DNA of 34,468 nt from Schoenoplectus triqueter (GCA_964058805.1 CAXKVV010001050.1:1-34468); one strand, 5' to 3'; counted from the first letter of the stretch, positions 20,934-33,810 are shown. Numbers and translations: made by a program. The notes: generated by a model from the sequence alone, not told the origin.

Positions 20934-23289
20934 AATGATTCAATTTTTAATGATTATTTTATAAATTATTATGTATTTAATTATATTATTTATAATAATA
21001 ATATTTTAATAATTATTATTATATATATTTTTAGCATTAAAAATTATATTAAATTTTCTAATGTGATTTTTTTTGTTAAATATATTCAAAATGATATATT
21101 TTTAATTATTTATTTGTTAACTAAATTGTTAAAGTAAAATTCGAGTTACAGCAGTAATAACTAATAATTGACAAATATTATATGCATAGAAGTCAGAACT
21201 TATATTTTTAACCTTTAATTTTTCCTCAATATAGAATATACTTGAAACTGTATTTTACAAAACTAATTAATTCATCGGGTCGTGACTTTTAATAATTTCT
21301 TAATCTTGACTTTCGAGGCGAAAAAGTGCATTTAGACAACAGTAGAAAATTACTTTGATTTCAGATATAGCAACTAATTATATTTCTCAAACCATGTTGG
21401 GTATATGATATTTCTCTTTATCTGCGACAGATCTTTGCTACGCTCTAATCAGAAGACCATGTCACTGTTCTTTGTTGTCTTACTTTTTATGCTTCACTAT
21501 ACTTCTATTGAACTTAAACAATAAAATTCGAGAGAATTGCTCCAGTTCATCATAGAAAATTGAACTGTCAAAATAGTTTTGATAAATGGTTGAAATATAA
21601 TTAGCTAGATCATGTGAAACTTAAAATGCACGGTACAATCAATTATTTAATTCTGAATCATAGATTATTTTTTAAATATATGTTTATTTGCTCATTTTCG
21701 TACTATTCATGTTTTATGAGGTGCAAATCACTTCAAAAATTTCTCCCAAAAAAAATATAATGTACCGTAGACTCACTAAAAATTTTAATATTCATTTGTC
21801 AAAAATAAATGTCAGAAACACAAAAAAATCGCCGTATCAAAAGTTGCAGGTACGAAAAAAGTTCGAAAATAAAGACATTTAAATCCTACTCGTAATTTCA
21901 GTCACAATTTATTGCTCATCTTCATATTATCATATTTAGTATTGAGATATGAATTTTTGTTACTACCCTTAATTTTTGCAACCAACGTTTCCGGACAGAG
22001 GTTATTATAAATGAGAGAACGGGTCAATGAGCCCACTACTTTTCTTTTTAAAAAAATGGGTAGTCACGCTATTTTTTATTATAATAAAATTCTTCACATT
22101 GAATTCCTATACTTAATAAATAATTAATAAATATATTATTCTCAATGAATGAATAATTGATCCCATCTAACCATCTAAATATCTCCGTCCGCCTTTGTTT
22201 CCGGGTGAAGAGGTCAGCAAGGGGAGAGTAAAACTGGGAAAGTGGGAACAGAGTGATCAAGCAAAAAGAAAGAAGGAAAAAAATTAAAAAGAAAACAGTC
22301 AGAAGAGAGTGAAAGGAGGAGAAATTTGCAAAGGAACACAGTTGACTGAACTTGGCACATAAACTGATTTGTAATTCACTTCACCGGAAATGTTCATATG
22401 GGTCCCACGTCTGGTTTGGTATTGATGCATCTAGTCTACCAAATAATGTGCTCAAAAGCAAGATACAGTGACCCAGTGAGAGAGAAAATTAAAATGCCAT
22501 GTTTGACCTAAACTCGGCCTTTCATTACTTATTTAAAATGCAATGTTATTTTTTTTTTCTTTTGAATCTATTAAGGATTAAATTTGCAATTTTTTGGGGT
22601 CATTTCAATTAACTACTATTTGAGCTATTAAATTATTTTAACGCAATGTTATGTTATTGTTTGAAGCAGTTCTTACTTCTGATGTAGTGAATTTCTATTT
22701 TTAAAAAAGACTGAAATAATTAAAAGGAGAGATGGAAGAAAACATTAGTAACTTGTTCAATGAATTAGTTACAATATTGTGGAAGTTTTTTTTTGCACAC
22801 TCTTCCTTCTAATTTTATCCGCAATACTAAAATATGATAAATTTCATGATATGATATATTGCTCAACGAATATATAACTTTCAACAAAATTATAATATAT
22901 ATCTTATATTATATATTATTATGTTTATTACAAAAGATATTTGTATTTAAAAATAAAAATACATCAATAAGTCACCGCATCATATTTTTTTACAAAAATA
23001 ATAAAGAGATAGTTCATACGCGACTCTGAAAATAAAATATTATATGATTCATCATTGAAACGGAATTGAATTCTCCTGTACCTATTGGACTATCGGTAAA
23101 AAGATTCAATGTAATTACATAAAGAGTTTTATATATCATTCAAGCATTTGCTAATTTAAATTCGAATTTAGTTCTTCATTTAAAAGTTTAGAAGGACATT
23201 TAAGTAAAAGGCTCTCACTTCAATCATCTTCACGACTGGCTCACTTATGTAATGAAAGAACACCCACACCCACACTGATGGCATCCTCT
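20934..23289. other. Intergenic, no gene recognised
   Basis: Long AT-rich spacer. Frames here are short and without family features. A GC-richer patch at 22180-22460, including GGGTCCCACGTCTGG, may belong to the distal promoter of the bromodomain gene. No repeats with paired ends were found. Confidence 0.4.
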
Positions 23290-23517
23290 CCTTTGGAGAG
23301 AGAAACAGAGAGAGAGATATATTATAATAGAGGATGAGATCTGCTCTCGAGAAAGTCATACTAGTGGCCAGAGTTGGTGAGCGGAGTCATACGGGGAGCA
23401 TAGAGAGAGAAACACTGATAGTTTGATAGTGAGAGAGACAGGTAAAAAAAAAAGGAGGAAGAAAAAAAAAACGAGCAAAAAGATAAAAGAAAAGGAGAGA
23501 GGAAACTACCCCAAGCG
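23290..23517 (+). promoter_or_regulatory. GA-rich core promoter and 5' leader of the bromodomain gene
   Basis: A GAGA-type tract (about 23296-23319) is followed by the TATA-like TATATTATAATAG (about 23318-23330). A purine-rich leader with A runs continues to the ATG at 23518. GA repeats are known binding sites for plant BBR/BPC factors. The promoter position is inferred from spacing. Confidence 0.4.
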
Positions 23518-26500
23518 ATGAAGTCTCAGCTCCGCCGCGGTCGCCCGCCTCGACCTCCGCCTCCGCCTCCATCGCCGTCTCCATCTCAGTCGCCGTCGCC
23601 TTCTCCACCTCCATCTCCGCCGCGCCGCAACCTTCGACCCCGCCTCACACCTCGTCCCCTTCTAGAAGATTTCTATGACTTATCTTCTTCTTCTGGGGAA
23701 GAATCGGAGACCGAGAGGAAAGGGAGGAGGAAGGTCAAGCTCGTGACGAACCTCTCAGGTGAGAACGGGAACAGAGGCAGTGGCGGGAGGCCATCCGGAG
23801 GACGACAGATGGCAGAGTCTGATTTGTCATCCTCATCTTATGTTGAGGATGAAGGAGACAGTGATGAGGAGGTCAAGCCTTTGAAGAAGAGGCGGATTAG
23901 TGGTGGTCTTGGTGGGAGGGAGCAGAGATTAGGGTTTGATGAGCCTGTTCGCCGGGAGGTATAATTACCTCACTATTTGCCTTGTTGAACTCTTTTGAGA
24001 TTGAGCTTATTGCATGGTGCTTTTTTGGTAAAACTTTTGTGCTCGATTTACATAATCAGAGTATTACCACTATCTGTTAGTCATCATTATCTATGGTTAT
24101 AGTTTCCTTGTGTTTTTGGGTTGTTCCCAGGTGTTATGCGTTTGTTTCATTTAGTGAATCTTGTTAGCTGTGGAAGCCAAGTGAATTGTGCTTAGCCGCA
24201 TTAGGGGTAGTAAGTGCTTGTGTTCACTAACTATTTTTTAGATGTATCATTTCATTCAATGTTTGTTCATAGGTACGAAGGAACAGTATCAGTGGTTCTG
24301 GATTGAAGGGATCTGTTTCAGGTTTTGATATTGTCATCTCATGCTGCTTTAATATTTAAAATTTTATATTTGGAGCTATGTTAATGGCTAATTATTTGAT
24401 TAGGCTTGTTGCCTAAGTCTGTGAAGAGAACTCCTTTACCTGACCGCAAGACACTCGGAGAGATACTTGATATGCTTCAAAAGTATGAGTTTATGAACAT
24501 TTCATTGTAGTTATTATTTTTGGTTGAATATTTTGCTTTATTTTGTTTCTATATCTTTCTTATTACAGGAAAGATACCTATGGGGTGTTTGCTGAGCCAG
24601 TGGATCCAGAAGAGGCAAGTATTTCAACCAAAATTTAATGCATTTCTTTGTTATGTTCAAAAATAAGAAATAGTTAAGAAGTACTTTTAATGTAGCTACC
24701 TGATTATCATGATGTCATTGAGCACCCGATGGATTTCAGCACGGTAAGAAGAAAACTGACAAAGAGTGTCTACAGTTCGTTCGAACAATTTGAGGTCAGT
24801 TGACTTCTGTAGTAAGTTTTCATTGCACTTCTTGTTCTGGTTTGTTTTGATATTGGATTTACATATGTAGTTCAATTTCCATGTTATGCCTTTTTTTTGG
24901 TTTATTTTAGTAATATTAAATTGCAATCTCCTTCAACTAATTGTTTATGTGAGGTATAATGATTTGTCAAAATGCAGATTATTAGACAAATATGTAATTT
25001 TCTGTTACTTGTACCTAGTGGGCACCAGTAAAGAAAACTTTTTGTTCTTTTGTATACAATCTCACTAGAAGTACACGCCAATAATTCAACGCATGGAGTT
25101 ACTAAATTTTAACAGTCTATGATTTTCTTTTGTTTTTAGGCAATTTATTCTATTAAGATGAGTATACCCCATTTTTCATATCATTGGCCATGATGTATAT
25201 TTTCATTGAGTTTGTCTAAATTGCTGCCTAATTATATAAAGAGAGTTAAAAGTCATTTGTCATGCACTAAAAAATGCAATATGTTGGCTGTGGATGTGCG
25301 GAATAATGAAAATTGTTATTTCTTTAAATTCTTGTGAATTTATGTTTAGTACATCATTTTTGTTGTTCATATTTGCCAAAATTGGGGATTTCTGCAAATA
25401 CATTTAATAAGCAAGCCACATTACAGTCACTTCCTTGAAAAGAGCATGTAACACTGGAATTAGTTGTGGAAATGTGGTCTGATAATTTTGTTATTTCTTT
25501 AAATGATTGTGAATTTTTGTTTAGTAAATCATTTGTTGTTCATATTTCCAAAATTGGGACTTTCTGCAAATGCATTTAATAAACAAGCTACGATGTGGCC
25601 ACTTCCTTGAAAAGAGCATGTAATGCTGGAATTAGTGTGGAAATGTGGTCTGATAATTTATCTTATAGATTACCCTTTTTATTAATTTGTGATATAATAA
25701 ACCATTCTGTTATGTATGAATTTATGGTATTATAAATTTATTTTGGCATCAATGTACTGTTTGTAGTTGGTGCTATGTGGATGTATGTGTATCATTTCTG
25801 TTACTTCTAGTGAATTAATGTTCAGTAAATTGTTCTTTATTTGTCTTACCAAAGTATATTGTATTCTTTGAAAAAGCACTTGGTAATTAATCATACTTGC
25901 CAGTAAGGAATATTTACCTCTTTCTTTAAGTGTATACCTAATCCTTTCGATTGGTTGTGGTTGCAGGATTGTCGTCTAGTAAACCCATCTTCTTATCTAG
26001 CTCACTGGTTTTAAGCGTTATGGTTTTTTAAATATTCTTCTTTTTTCCCCTCTTGTCAAAAAGATTTAATTGGACATTTTGCACATGCACTTAGTGATCT
26101 ACCTTAATTATTACTAGCCATAGTCCACCTCTTCTTTTAATGACTCCCTAGAAGACATTTGCTTTTTATAGTTCTAGTTTGGATCAGTTGCTGGAAAATT
26201 TTCTATTTTAGTTTATTGTATAAAAAAGTTAAAAAAGTAGTGGCAACTTTTTTTATTTTATTTATATATATATATATAGATGATTATTATTCTTAACCTA
26301 TTTTAAATTGTATCGGTCATGCTGTACCAATAATAGATCTCATATTAATTGCAAAAGTTGTTCTTGTCATTTGCAATGATGTGACATAATTTAACCTATC
26401 GAACTTGTGCCATGTTCCCGTTGGGACCCAAATTTTTATTTCTTAAGTGTGAGGGATGCACATTTTGAATGATCTTTTTGTTTTGCCTTATGATAAGTGC

Positions 26501-29500
26501 TGGTTTTCGAACCAGTTCATTATTTCTCCTCTTCATTACTATGCAGTTGCGAGAATATTAGGTTAAGGGTTTGGGAGGGTGGTTATTTTAAATAGACCAT
26601 TATGAATAATGAAGATTATATGTAGTATGGCAATAAGGAAAAAGACGTCAAATCCCCCACCTATTTAATGGACAATTGTTCCGAATGTTAGAACAATTGT
26701 TAAGATATATTGGCCAGGCTAAATACAGTAAAATAAAGTTGCATCAGTTATTAAGGAAATCAGCTATTTAAATTATAATTGTTGCTTTATGCTAAACTTT
26801 TGTTGGGTCCCTTTTGATGCCTCCTACATGTTTTTCTGTCTATTCCTTCGGCCTTCCTCTTACATTGAAATATTTGCAATTGCAGGATGATGTGTTCTTA
26901 ATTTGTAGCAATGCCATGCAGTACAATGCACCAGATACCATTTACTTTAGACAGGTAACTGTGTTTCTGCTTAACTTCCGAACAAAGCGGCCTCTGTAAG
27001 ATAGTATTAAAAACTTGCAGAGACCTGGTACACCTGATGGGAATATTGTTACCTGCTAGTTTTGTCAATTTCTCTAGTTAGTATGTCTGTACCAGAATGC
27101 ATCCATTAATGTGTTTATGTGATTGAACATATTGTTAAATCTTAGCGAAAAAATGCTGAGAGAATCGTGATTCAAGGAAAACACAAAGGTACAAGACAAA
27201 ATCTGCGGTAAAGAATAAAGAAAGCATGACTAACATGGTAGCAGATATCTGGTCTGTTGTTTTCTGCCATATCGGTAGTGGGATCACAGTATGCAGTCAT
27301 AGCAGCTATTATGTAAAGTGCTTGATACTTGAGGCTGTTTAAAACTATTGTTTAGGCACATTCAATTCAAGAGCTGGCTCGAAGCAAGTTCCAGAAACTC
27401 CGAGATGGTGTAAAACAACCAGAGTTTGTAGAGAGGCCGATGACCAAAACTCGAGCTCTCCCGGAGGGAGATCGAGCAACCAGAGAGAAATATCAAGTTA
27501 GAACCAGCTTGGGAGAAAAACATACAAACAACAGAAGAGAAGGGAGAGAAATGATTCACAGAGGGAGCAGCCACATAAAAATTGTTGATAAGAAGCGCAA
27601 AAGAGGGGAGAGGAAGGCAACATCTTCATCAAACTGCTCACGGGAGGAGAAGGGAAAGACAACTATTAGTAACTGTGATAATAAGAGGTCATTTGGTCGG
27701 TTTGGTCAGGAGCCAATCAGCTCTGACATATCATCAGCTGGGACTCGTGCCTCCGCTGAGGAGGCTGGAACATCACTGAGTGCTTCACGTGTTGATACCA
27801 ACAATGATAGAATTGATAAGGATTGTTGTGCTTATGATCATGATCATGAGCATGAAGATGTCACTGTCAATGTCAATAATAGTAGTAATATCAAGGTGAA
27901 GAGTGTTGAGCTGAATGTGGTGGTTAATGGCTTTGTGGATAACAATAGCTGTTCATTGGGCGAGAGCCAATCTGATAAGGCTGGTGAGTTGTCAGGTTTG
28001 GTCTCTTCACTATTTTTCTTTCTCATGAAATTGGAATTTTATGTATTCGTTAAGTATTTTTATCCAATTTAAACTGAGTTTATACCCTATTTGTCCCAAA
28101 CAATGCTCTATTGGCACAATAATGCCCCAATTTATCATAATTTGACAACTAATGCCAATTGATCTTAAAGCTGTTTACCTTTTGCTTATGTTTACTTATT
28201 ATTGGCTGAGGAATTAAGTGGGAATAACGTGTTGATTATTTCCTGCATCGTGGACAACTGCAATATTTTGACTTATTTAGAAATTTAATTTGAAGTTTGA
28301 TCTTATTCCTTCCGATGTAATACCAGCTTGTAATCAAGAATGACTTGGACATTATTTTATGTGATCTGCTGCTTATTTCAGCAAGGGAGTCTCCTTCGAG
28401 GCCAGTGGATACACCAGTTGTAGATGAGAATAGGTGTAGTCCTGATGAGATCAGAAAGCCTGTTGATATGAATAGACGTAAAACTTATGGCATATGTGAA
28501 CAACAGCACTCAGTAGCATCTGATCCTATATTTGACATCTTTGCTGATGAACCAAAGCAACTTCTCTCTGTATGTTCATTTTTGCACTGCAATTGAGTTA
28601 TTAAAGTAAAGAATAATGGAAATTAAAAAAAAAATCCCATTGGCTAATCTCCCCCCTTGCTCCCTCCAAAAGGGTAAAAAAGAAGAGAGTGTTACTTACA
28701 TAGTTTACTAAATTCTATTCTCCAACATATTGGGTGTATTTATCTTCAAACCATTGATTATTCTGAACACCTTTTAACCTGCGTGGTAGATTTTGTCTGG
28801 TTGACAATTTACATTTGGCATAAGCAGGTTATTACCGTAATTGCTTATTTCTGTCTAACTTTTGTTTGCTTTATTAGATTGGGGTGGAAAGTGAACATTT
28901 CTATGCAAGGAGCTTGGCCCGCTTTGCAGCATTTCTCAGCCCCACTGCATGGAAAATAGCTTCTACTAAGATTGAAGGGTCTTTACCTGCTGGAACCACA
29001 TTTGGTCGTGGCTGGGTCAGTGAATTTGAGCCTCAGTCACCTCCCATTATCTTTGTAGCTAATCGATTTGAACAGCCTAGATCATCTCGATCCATTAATA
29101 ATGCCTCTGTAGGTGCACATTTGGGTACAACTAGCACCCCAAGAGCTACTGATCAGAATAATGGGCTCTTTGGTGCTTCTACGTTTGAGCCTGTAGGCAA
29201 TAACAATAATGTCAGAGAGGCACAACAAAAAAGTAACAAAGCTGGCCTGTCAACTGTTGGGAATTCTCAAGTTAGGAGGAGTCCCGCTGCTTCACAAAGC
29301 ACCAGTGAGATGCCCCAGCCATTCTTAAAGACACCAGAAGTGAGCACACCAAGGCAAATTAGTAGTGCTAGTATGGGGCAGAATCATAATTCTGTGCAGG
29401 TGCATTCAATGGGGTTCATCACAAAGCAACAAGTGATGGATCAGTCAGTGGCTAACACATCAAATGCTAGTAATAGCAACAAATTTCAAAGGTCAAATGT

Positions 29501-30095
29501 GTCACTTGGTGCTCTGACAAACCAACCTGGAAACATGAATAGAGGTGTGAGCTCTGCTAAAGGCTTTTGTCCTCCAGTTCAATCAGTGAAGAAAGAAGTT
29601 GAGAGCCCCAAGGCTGTTGGTCCTGTAATTTCCGGGCAAAAATCCTGGATCTCCTTTGGTGGTCCTCCATATGAGACCAAACCCTCTGTGAATACTGTAC
29701 CAGCATCGGTTCCAGGATCTGTACCAACCTTTCTAGGTACTCAGGTCAGACCAACGCCTAACAATGTTTCACATAATGCTCCTGTATGGAGGGTGGTTAA
29801 TACAAGCCCAAGGGGTGGCACCACACTTAACAATGCCACTCAGCCTCCACAAGGACAAAATTGCAATAGCAACCCTGGTTTGGTGATGTTTCCTGTGCAA
29901 AGGGATTTGACAAGGCTCCAAGGTCAGCTGCCATGGCAAGGTTTAATGCCACATAATCAACATATGCAAATGAAAGAACCACAAACGCTTAGACCAGATC
30001 TCAATATCGGATTCAATTCGCCAGGTACACCACCAGGTCAGTCATCAGGCATTAATTTGGAAGCCCAGCAGCCAGATTTAGCCTTGCAACTTTAG
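23518..30095 (+). CDS. BRD7/9-like bromodomain protein, 938 residues (9 exons)
   Basis: A nuclear reader of acetylated histones. Plant homologues of this layout (BRD1/BRD2/BRD13 in Arabidopsis) belong to BRM-type SWI/SNF complexes. Exons: 23518-23958, 24273-24321, 24404-24482, 24569-24614, 24696-24794, 26886-26954, 27356-27983, 28382-28569, 28878-30095, total 2,817 bases in frame. Residues 1-50 are Pro/Ser/Arg-rich. An acidic Ser-rich stretch and a basic PLKKRR (121-126) follow. The bromodomain spans about 173-275, with LPDYHDVIEHPMDF at 206-219 and NAMQYN ending in N252, the acetyl-lysine-binding Asn. A second nuclear-signal-like KKRKRGERK is at 340-348. Exon 9 opens with the plant-specific FYARSLARFAAFLSP region and FGRGWVSEFE. 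A long Asn/Ser/Gln-rich tail ends in DLALQL, an LxLxL motif. Intron 4 uses a GC donor. The start was chosen as the first ATG in frame after a purine-rich leader. Family placement is firm; the exact paralogue is not. Confidence 0.93.
24615..24695 (+). other. GC-AG intron within the bromodomain
   Basis: After codons for DPEE the sequence is AG|GCAAGT, the usual GC-donor consensus. The intron ends in TGTAG before codons for LPDYHD. Joining here restores the conserved DPEELPDYHDVIEHP core. No GT donor nearby keeps the frame and this conserved join. Confidence 0.85.
25311..25660. repeat. Tandem duplication of about 175 bases in bromodomain-gene intron 5
   Basis: The segment from TTGTTATTTCTTTAAAT to GTGGAAATGTGGTCTGATAA occurs twice, with the copies about 175 bases apart and around 90% alike by eye. 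A third, much more diverged copy may lie at about 25796-25890. It sits within the 2,091-base intron 24795-26885, the longest of this gene. Confidence 0.8.
26264..26279. repeat. Short (TA)n tract in bromodomain-gene intron 5
   Basis: A small alternating TA run within intron 5. It is probably a variable microsatellite with no other significance. Confidence 0.7.
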
Positions 30096-31258
30096 CTTTC
30101 AGGATTCTTGCAACTTTCAGGTTTTGAGAGGAAAGGGACGTAAATGGTAAAATTATAATTTGAGGGTAAAATTGGTGGTGGTGAATATTTGTAAATTGGT
30201 TAGAGCTTTCTTTTTAATTATTTTGTAGGTGCGGGAAAATATGGTAGATCCAAAATTTGATAGGGATAGTGCTGGACTGGGGGCTTAGATTCTCGGTGCA
30301 AAAAAAATTTTTGGTGTCAGAGTAGGGTTTTATTATTTTTTTTCCAACTTCTACGGCCTTCCTAGAAGTATTGTATTTTCTGTGCTTTTGTGCTATTCTT
30401 GTACTTTGTAATGTAAATGGCGAAATATATTAGACTAGAATTAAGCTCTGTTGCCTAGTGCTGGTGGGCAAAACTGCAGACAAGCGCCCTTTACAACCTG
30501 AGGTGATATAATTTTCATCCTTCAAATGGTATTAATTTCTGTGAATCATCAATAAGTTAAGAATGTCTGATTTATGAAATGGTGCATCTGATTGTTGTTT
30601 ACTTGTGAATGATCAGGTTGTCAGTATCTACAGATCATAAGGCTCATGTTGACCATGTTTCTTGCGTCATTGAGAAACCAATGCAACTCTTCGGTTATTT
30701 ACAACAGTTGGCCCTCCTCAACAAAGGGTGGAAAAACTTTCTGTAGATGGGGTGCCGTGCTAACCTTCACCTTTAGTTATGAGTTCGAAATTTTAAAATA
30801 ATAGTCTAATTTTTTTTAAGCCTTGTAATGATATATCGAGCATTTCTCTCCGATTTAACGGACGAAGAATTTAGATCTAGAACTAGAATTTTAAATACAA
30901 CTGAACAAACAGAAAAACGCAAAAATTAGAAACCATAGAAAGCTTGGACATCTGAAGTTATATATTCGCACCATTTATTTCCGTATCATGCAAATTTAAA
31001 GTTAATAGTTCATTATCATGCTCATTTTTCCATTTTCTGTTTTTCAAAAAATCAAAACAGGTTATTGCTTCTTCTTTTTTTCTAAGTTCTATTTCATTTC
31101 TGAAAAGATCAACCATTCTATACTTCCAAATGATAGTAAATGATAATCATATTTAGTTTGAATTTGTAACTTGCAAACAGACCTTGCGGGAAAAACCTAA
31201 TTCTCAAAAATAATCTGACGATGAAATCTGGCCAATTTGGAGCACACAGGCGTCGTTT
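30096..31258 (+). other. 3' UTR of the bromodomain gene and downstream spacer
   Basis: The sequence after the stop contains T-rich and A-rich stretches to about 30450 that suit a 3' UTR; the exact end is not clear. Beyond that I see no gene or element. Confidence 0.4.
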
Positions 31259-31261
31259 TAA

Positions 31262-32254
31262 GGGTTGTGTTAGACTTTTCAAGGTCGGGTTTATAAGAGG
31301 GCCAGTTTTAAAGAGTTCAATTTTTAAAGGATGAGTGCAACCTTTGAGAGTCTGATTTTTATCAGGTTCTTCAAATCTTAAAAAACTGGTAAAGGACAAA
31401 TTTAAAAGGGCTTTTATCATTTTTTAATTATTTTTATTTTTTAGATTTTTTAAATATAACTAAAATACAACACAATATTAAAAATAAAGCAAAATTTATA
31501 ACTATAAATGTAAAAAATATATATTTTTTTAAAAATATTTTTTAGTTTTTTAGTTTTTTAAATATAATTAGAACACAAGGGTTTAGAAAAGATCGGGTTT
31601 GAAAAGCACTCGAGGAGTTGGAAGGATCAAGTTTGACAAGGGTCGGGTTGAGTTTGTTAAGGGTCTGATTTGATAAGGATCAGATTGGAAATGACTAATT
31701 TCTTCAAAGTTAGGCTTGGACCTTACAAGGGAAATGATAGGATTGGGTTGGAACTGGATCAGATAAGGGTCGGATTTCTCAACGGGAGGCTGGACCAGGT
31801 TTTAGGGCTCGATCCTTAAGGGTTCGGCCCTTGAACCCAACCCCTCACAAGTCAGATCTAGCCCTTTTTAATGATAAGGATCATAATCAATCTTTAAAAA
31901 ACAGACTCTTCTAATCCGACCCTTATCAAATCTAACATTTCTCAACCTCTTTATTTCATATTTTGTATTGTATATTAATTACACTTAAAAATATATGAAA
32001 AAGCAGAAAAATTAAAATAAAACATCAAAATAAAAAAAATTAATTTAATTTTTTTTAAACAAATAAAAATTAATATAAAAATATATATAATAAGCAAAAA
32101 AATAATAATATCAAGCCTTTACCCTCCAACTCTTATCTGGCCCTTAGAATCCGAGTGAATTAGTAAGGATCATGTTTCTCAAGAGTTGAATTTACCCTTT
32201 AGAAATCAAATCCTTTAAATTCAGACCTCTAAAAACCCTTATCAAACACAGCCC
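31262..32254. mobile_element. Palindromic DNA-transposon-like element (about 1 kb)
   Basis: The left end GGGTTGTGTTAGAC and the reverse-strand right end GGGCTGTGTTTGATAAGGG form terminal inverted repeats. A second, inner inverted pair exists: GGGTCGGGTTGAGTTTGTTA near 31640, opposed by CCGACCCTTATCAAATCTAA near 31916. The flanks are TAA and TTA, compatible with but not proof of a PIF/Harbinger 3-base target. No transposase frame is present. It may be a nested pair of related MITEs. Confidence 0.55.
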
Positions 32255-32593
32255 TTACCCGACCCTTTCGTAGGCTCTTTAGAAGTCCGGCCCAACCTAC
32301 CCCTTGAGGACTATGCCTAGTTATGCCTAAGCACACATTGGACTAGACCTTTTTGTGCACAGAACACACTTTTATGATAATTAAAAGTTTAAGGGGAAAC
32401 TTGCTAAAACCTACAAATTTGAGGGGGTATGAAGTCATTGTGCCTAAGCAAACAACAAAGTTTTTAATCCTAAATAAATTAGAGTAGAAATGAAATCAAA
32501 TCAAATCTGAAAGTATAGAGAACAGAAATCTCAAATATAAAAAAAAAACCAATGATAGTAATAGTGATAATTATACTGATAATAATGAGAATA

Positions 32594-32626
<33 letters not shown>
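32594..32626. repeat. (ATG)11 microsatellite
   Basis: Eleven perfect ATG units sit within a wider GAT/AAT-rich stretch (about 32550-32730). There is no coding frame around it. Confidence 0.95.
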
Positions 32627-33643
32627 GTGATGAGAATGACAATGATAATATGATAATAATAATAGTGTTTACATATTGATAATAATAATATAAATATTCA
32701 TAATAATAGGAGTGATGCTAATAATAATGATGATGATTTTTTATTAACAATGATTACAGTAAATCTATAATATCAAATATATTTCTCAATTCTAAAATCT
32801 TAAATATTAAATTATAAACCCTAAAATTTAGGATTTAAAAATAAAAAACTTAAAAACATGAAGTGTATTTAAAAAATTTTAATATGTGAATTGTCATCTT
32901 CTATACACTCATATTTAAAATAAACTCTTTAGATATATTTTACTTCTTAAAATCTTTATTACTGTTTTCTCCTACATCAGTTGATCAATCTTTATTTATT
33001 TTTTTATAATTTTGAAATGATTTAAAATATCACTATGTACTGATGCCTCCAAAAAATTTTATTAGATATGATGAAACCATCACAAAAAGTTATACCAACT
33101 TCTCTTAAATTTATCTAAGCTTGAATTATTTATAGACATGAACAAGCACACTCAAACCATTATAAAGTGCATTCTAACAAAATTTGATGCGGAAAAATCG
33201 CTGCATTTGTTTGAATTAGCATGAATAAATATATAAAAATATAAACATATAAGTTAAAATGTATCTATTGATTTTGGTTTGTTAAGATCATTTCTGTTAA
33301 TTATTAAAAAAACATAATTGAGTTAATATTTGTAAATCACAATATAAATTTAACAAAATTAACGATTAGCTTATAAATATACCACTCAAGTAGGTTGGTT
33401 TCAATAAATATTTATAATTTATTGTCTAAAAACAATTAAATTGATTCTATTGTTAAAATCACCGATAACCTTAAAACTTAAATTCATACTAGCTTCACGT
33501 AAGAAGTTTATTTTCGTAGTTGGAGTTTTCAGATGGCATGACTTTCGAGCTATAGATTCATGAATATGCGAAACACACAGCAATGACTTTTTCTATAATC
33601 GGACGGTCCATTGATAACTCCGTTACAACTTTATATTCTCATT
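32627..33643. other. AT-rich intergenic stretch, no gene recognised
   Basis: Very AT-rich sequence with AAT/GAT-type simple repeats at its start. No frame, RNA or paired element ends can be supported. Confidence 0.4.
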
Positions 33644-33800
33644 GGGTCCGTTTGGCACCCAATGGAATAACAAAAAGTTGGAATAAAATAGCTATTCCGA
33701 TTGCCAAACGAATTTTAGACTAAGTAGAAGAGTGCGGAATAGCGCTAATCCGGTATACCAACTTATAGGTGGAATACCGGATTAGCTCTCGTCGGAATAG
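33644..33800. mobile_element. Terminus of a MITE-like element with hairpin
   Basis: GGGTCCGTTTGGCACCC and, further in, GATTGCCAAACGAA have the look of plant MITE ends. A perfect 13-base inverted repeat GCTAATCCGGTAT / ATACCGGATTAGC (33744-33756 and 33774-33786) encloses a 17-base loop. GGAATAGC occurs on both sides of it. No target duplication or second terminus was found. Confidence 0.45.
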
Positions 33801-33810
33801 CGATTATTGT

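Noticed and set aside
23387..23614. 75-residue open frame on the - strand
   Set aside because: It is the shadow of the Pro/Ser-rich first exon and the GA-rich leader of the bromodomain gene.
25311..25660. CRISPR-like array or satellite
   Set aside because: Only two long copies without short regular repeats and spacers, inside a plant intron. It is a plain tandem duplication.
27440..28072. Separate 210-residue protein
   Set aside because: It is exon 7 of the bromodomain gene entered at an internal Met and read through its donor at 27984 into intron sequence.
28884..30095. Separate 403-residue gene starting at an internal Met
   Set aside because: It is the last exon of the bromodomain gene. 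The exon opens at 28878 after TTATTAG, in phase with the previous exon, and continues a conserved plant BRD region.
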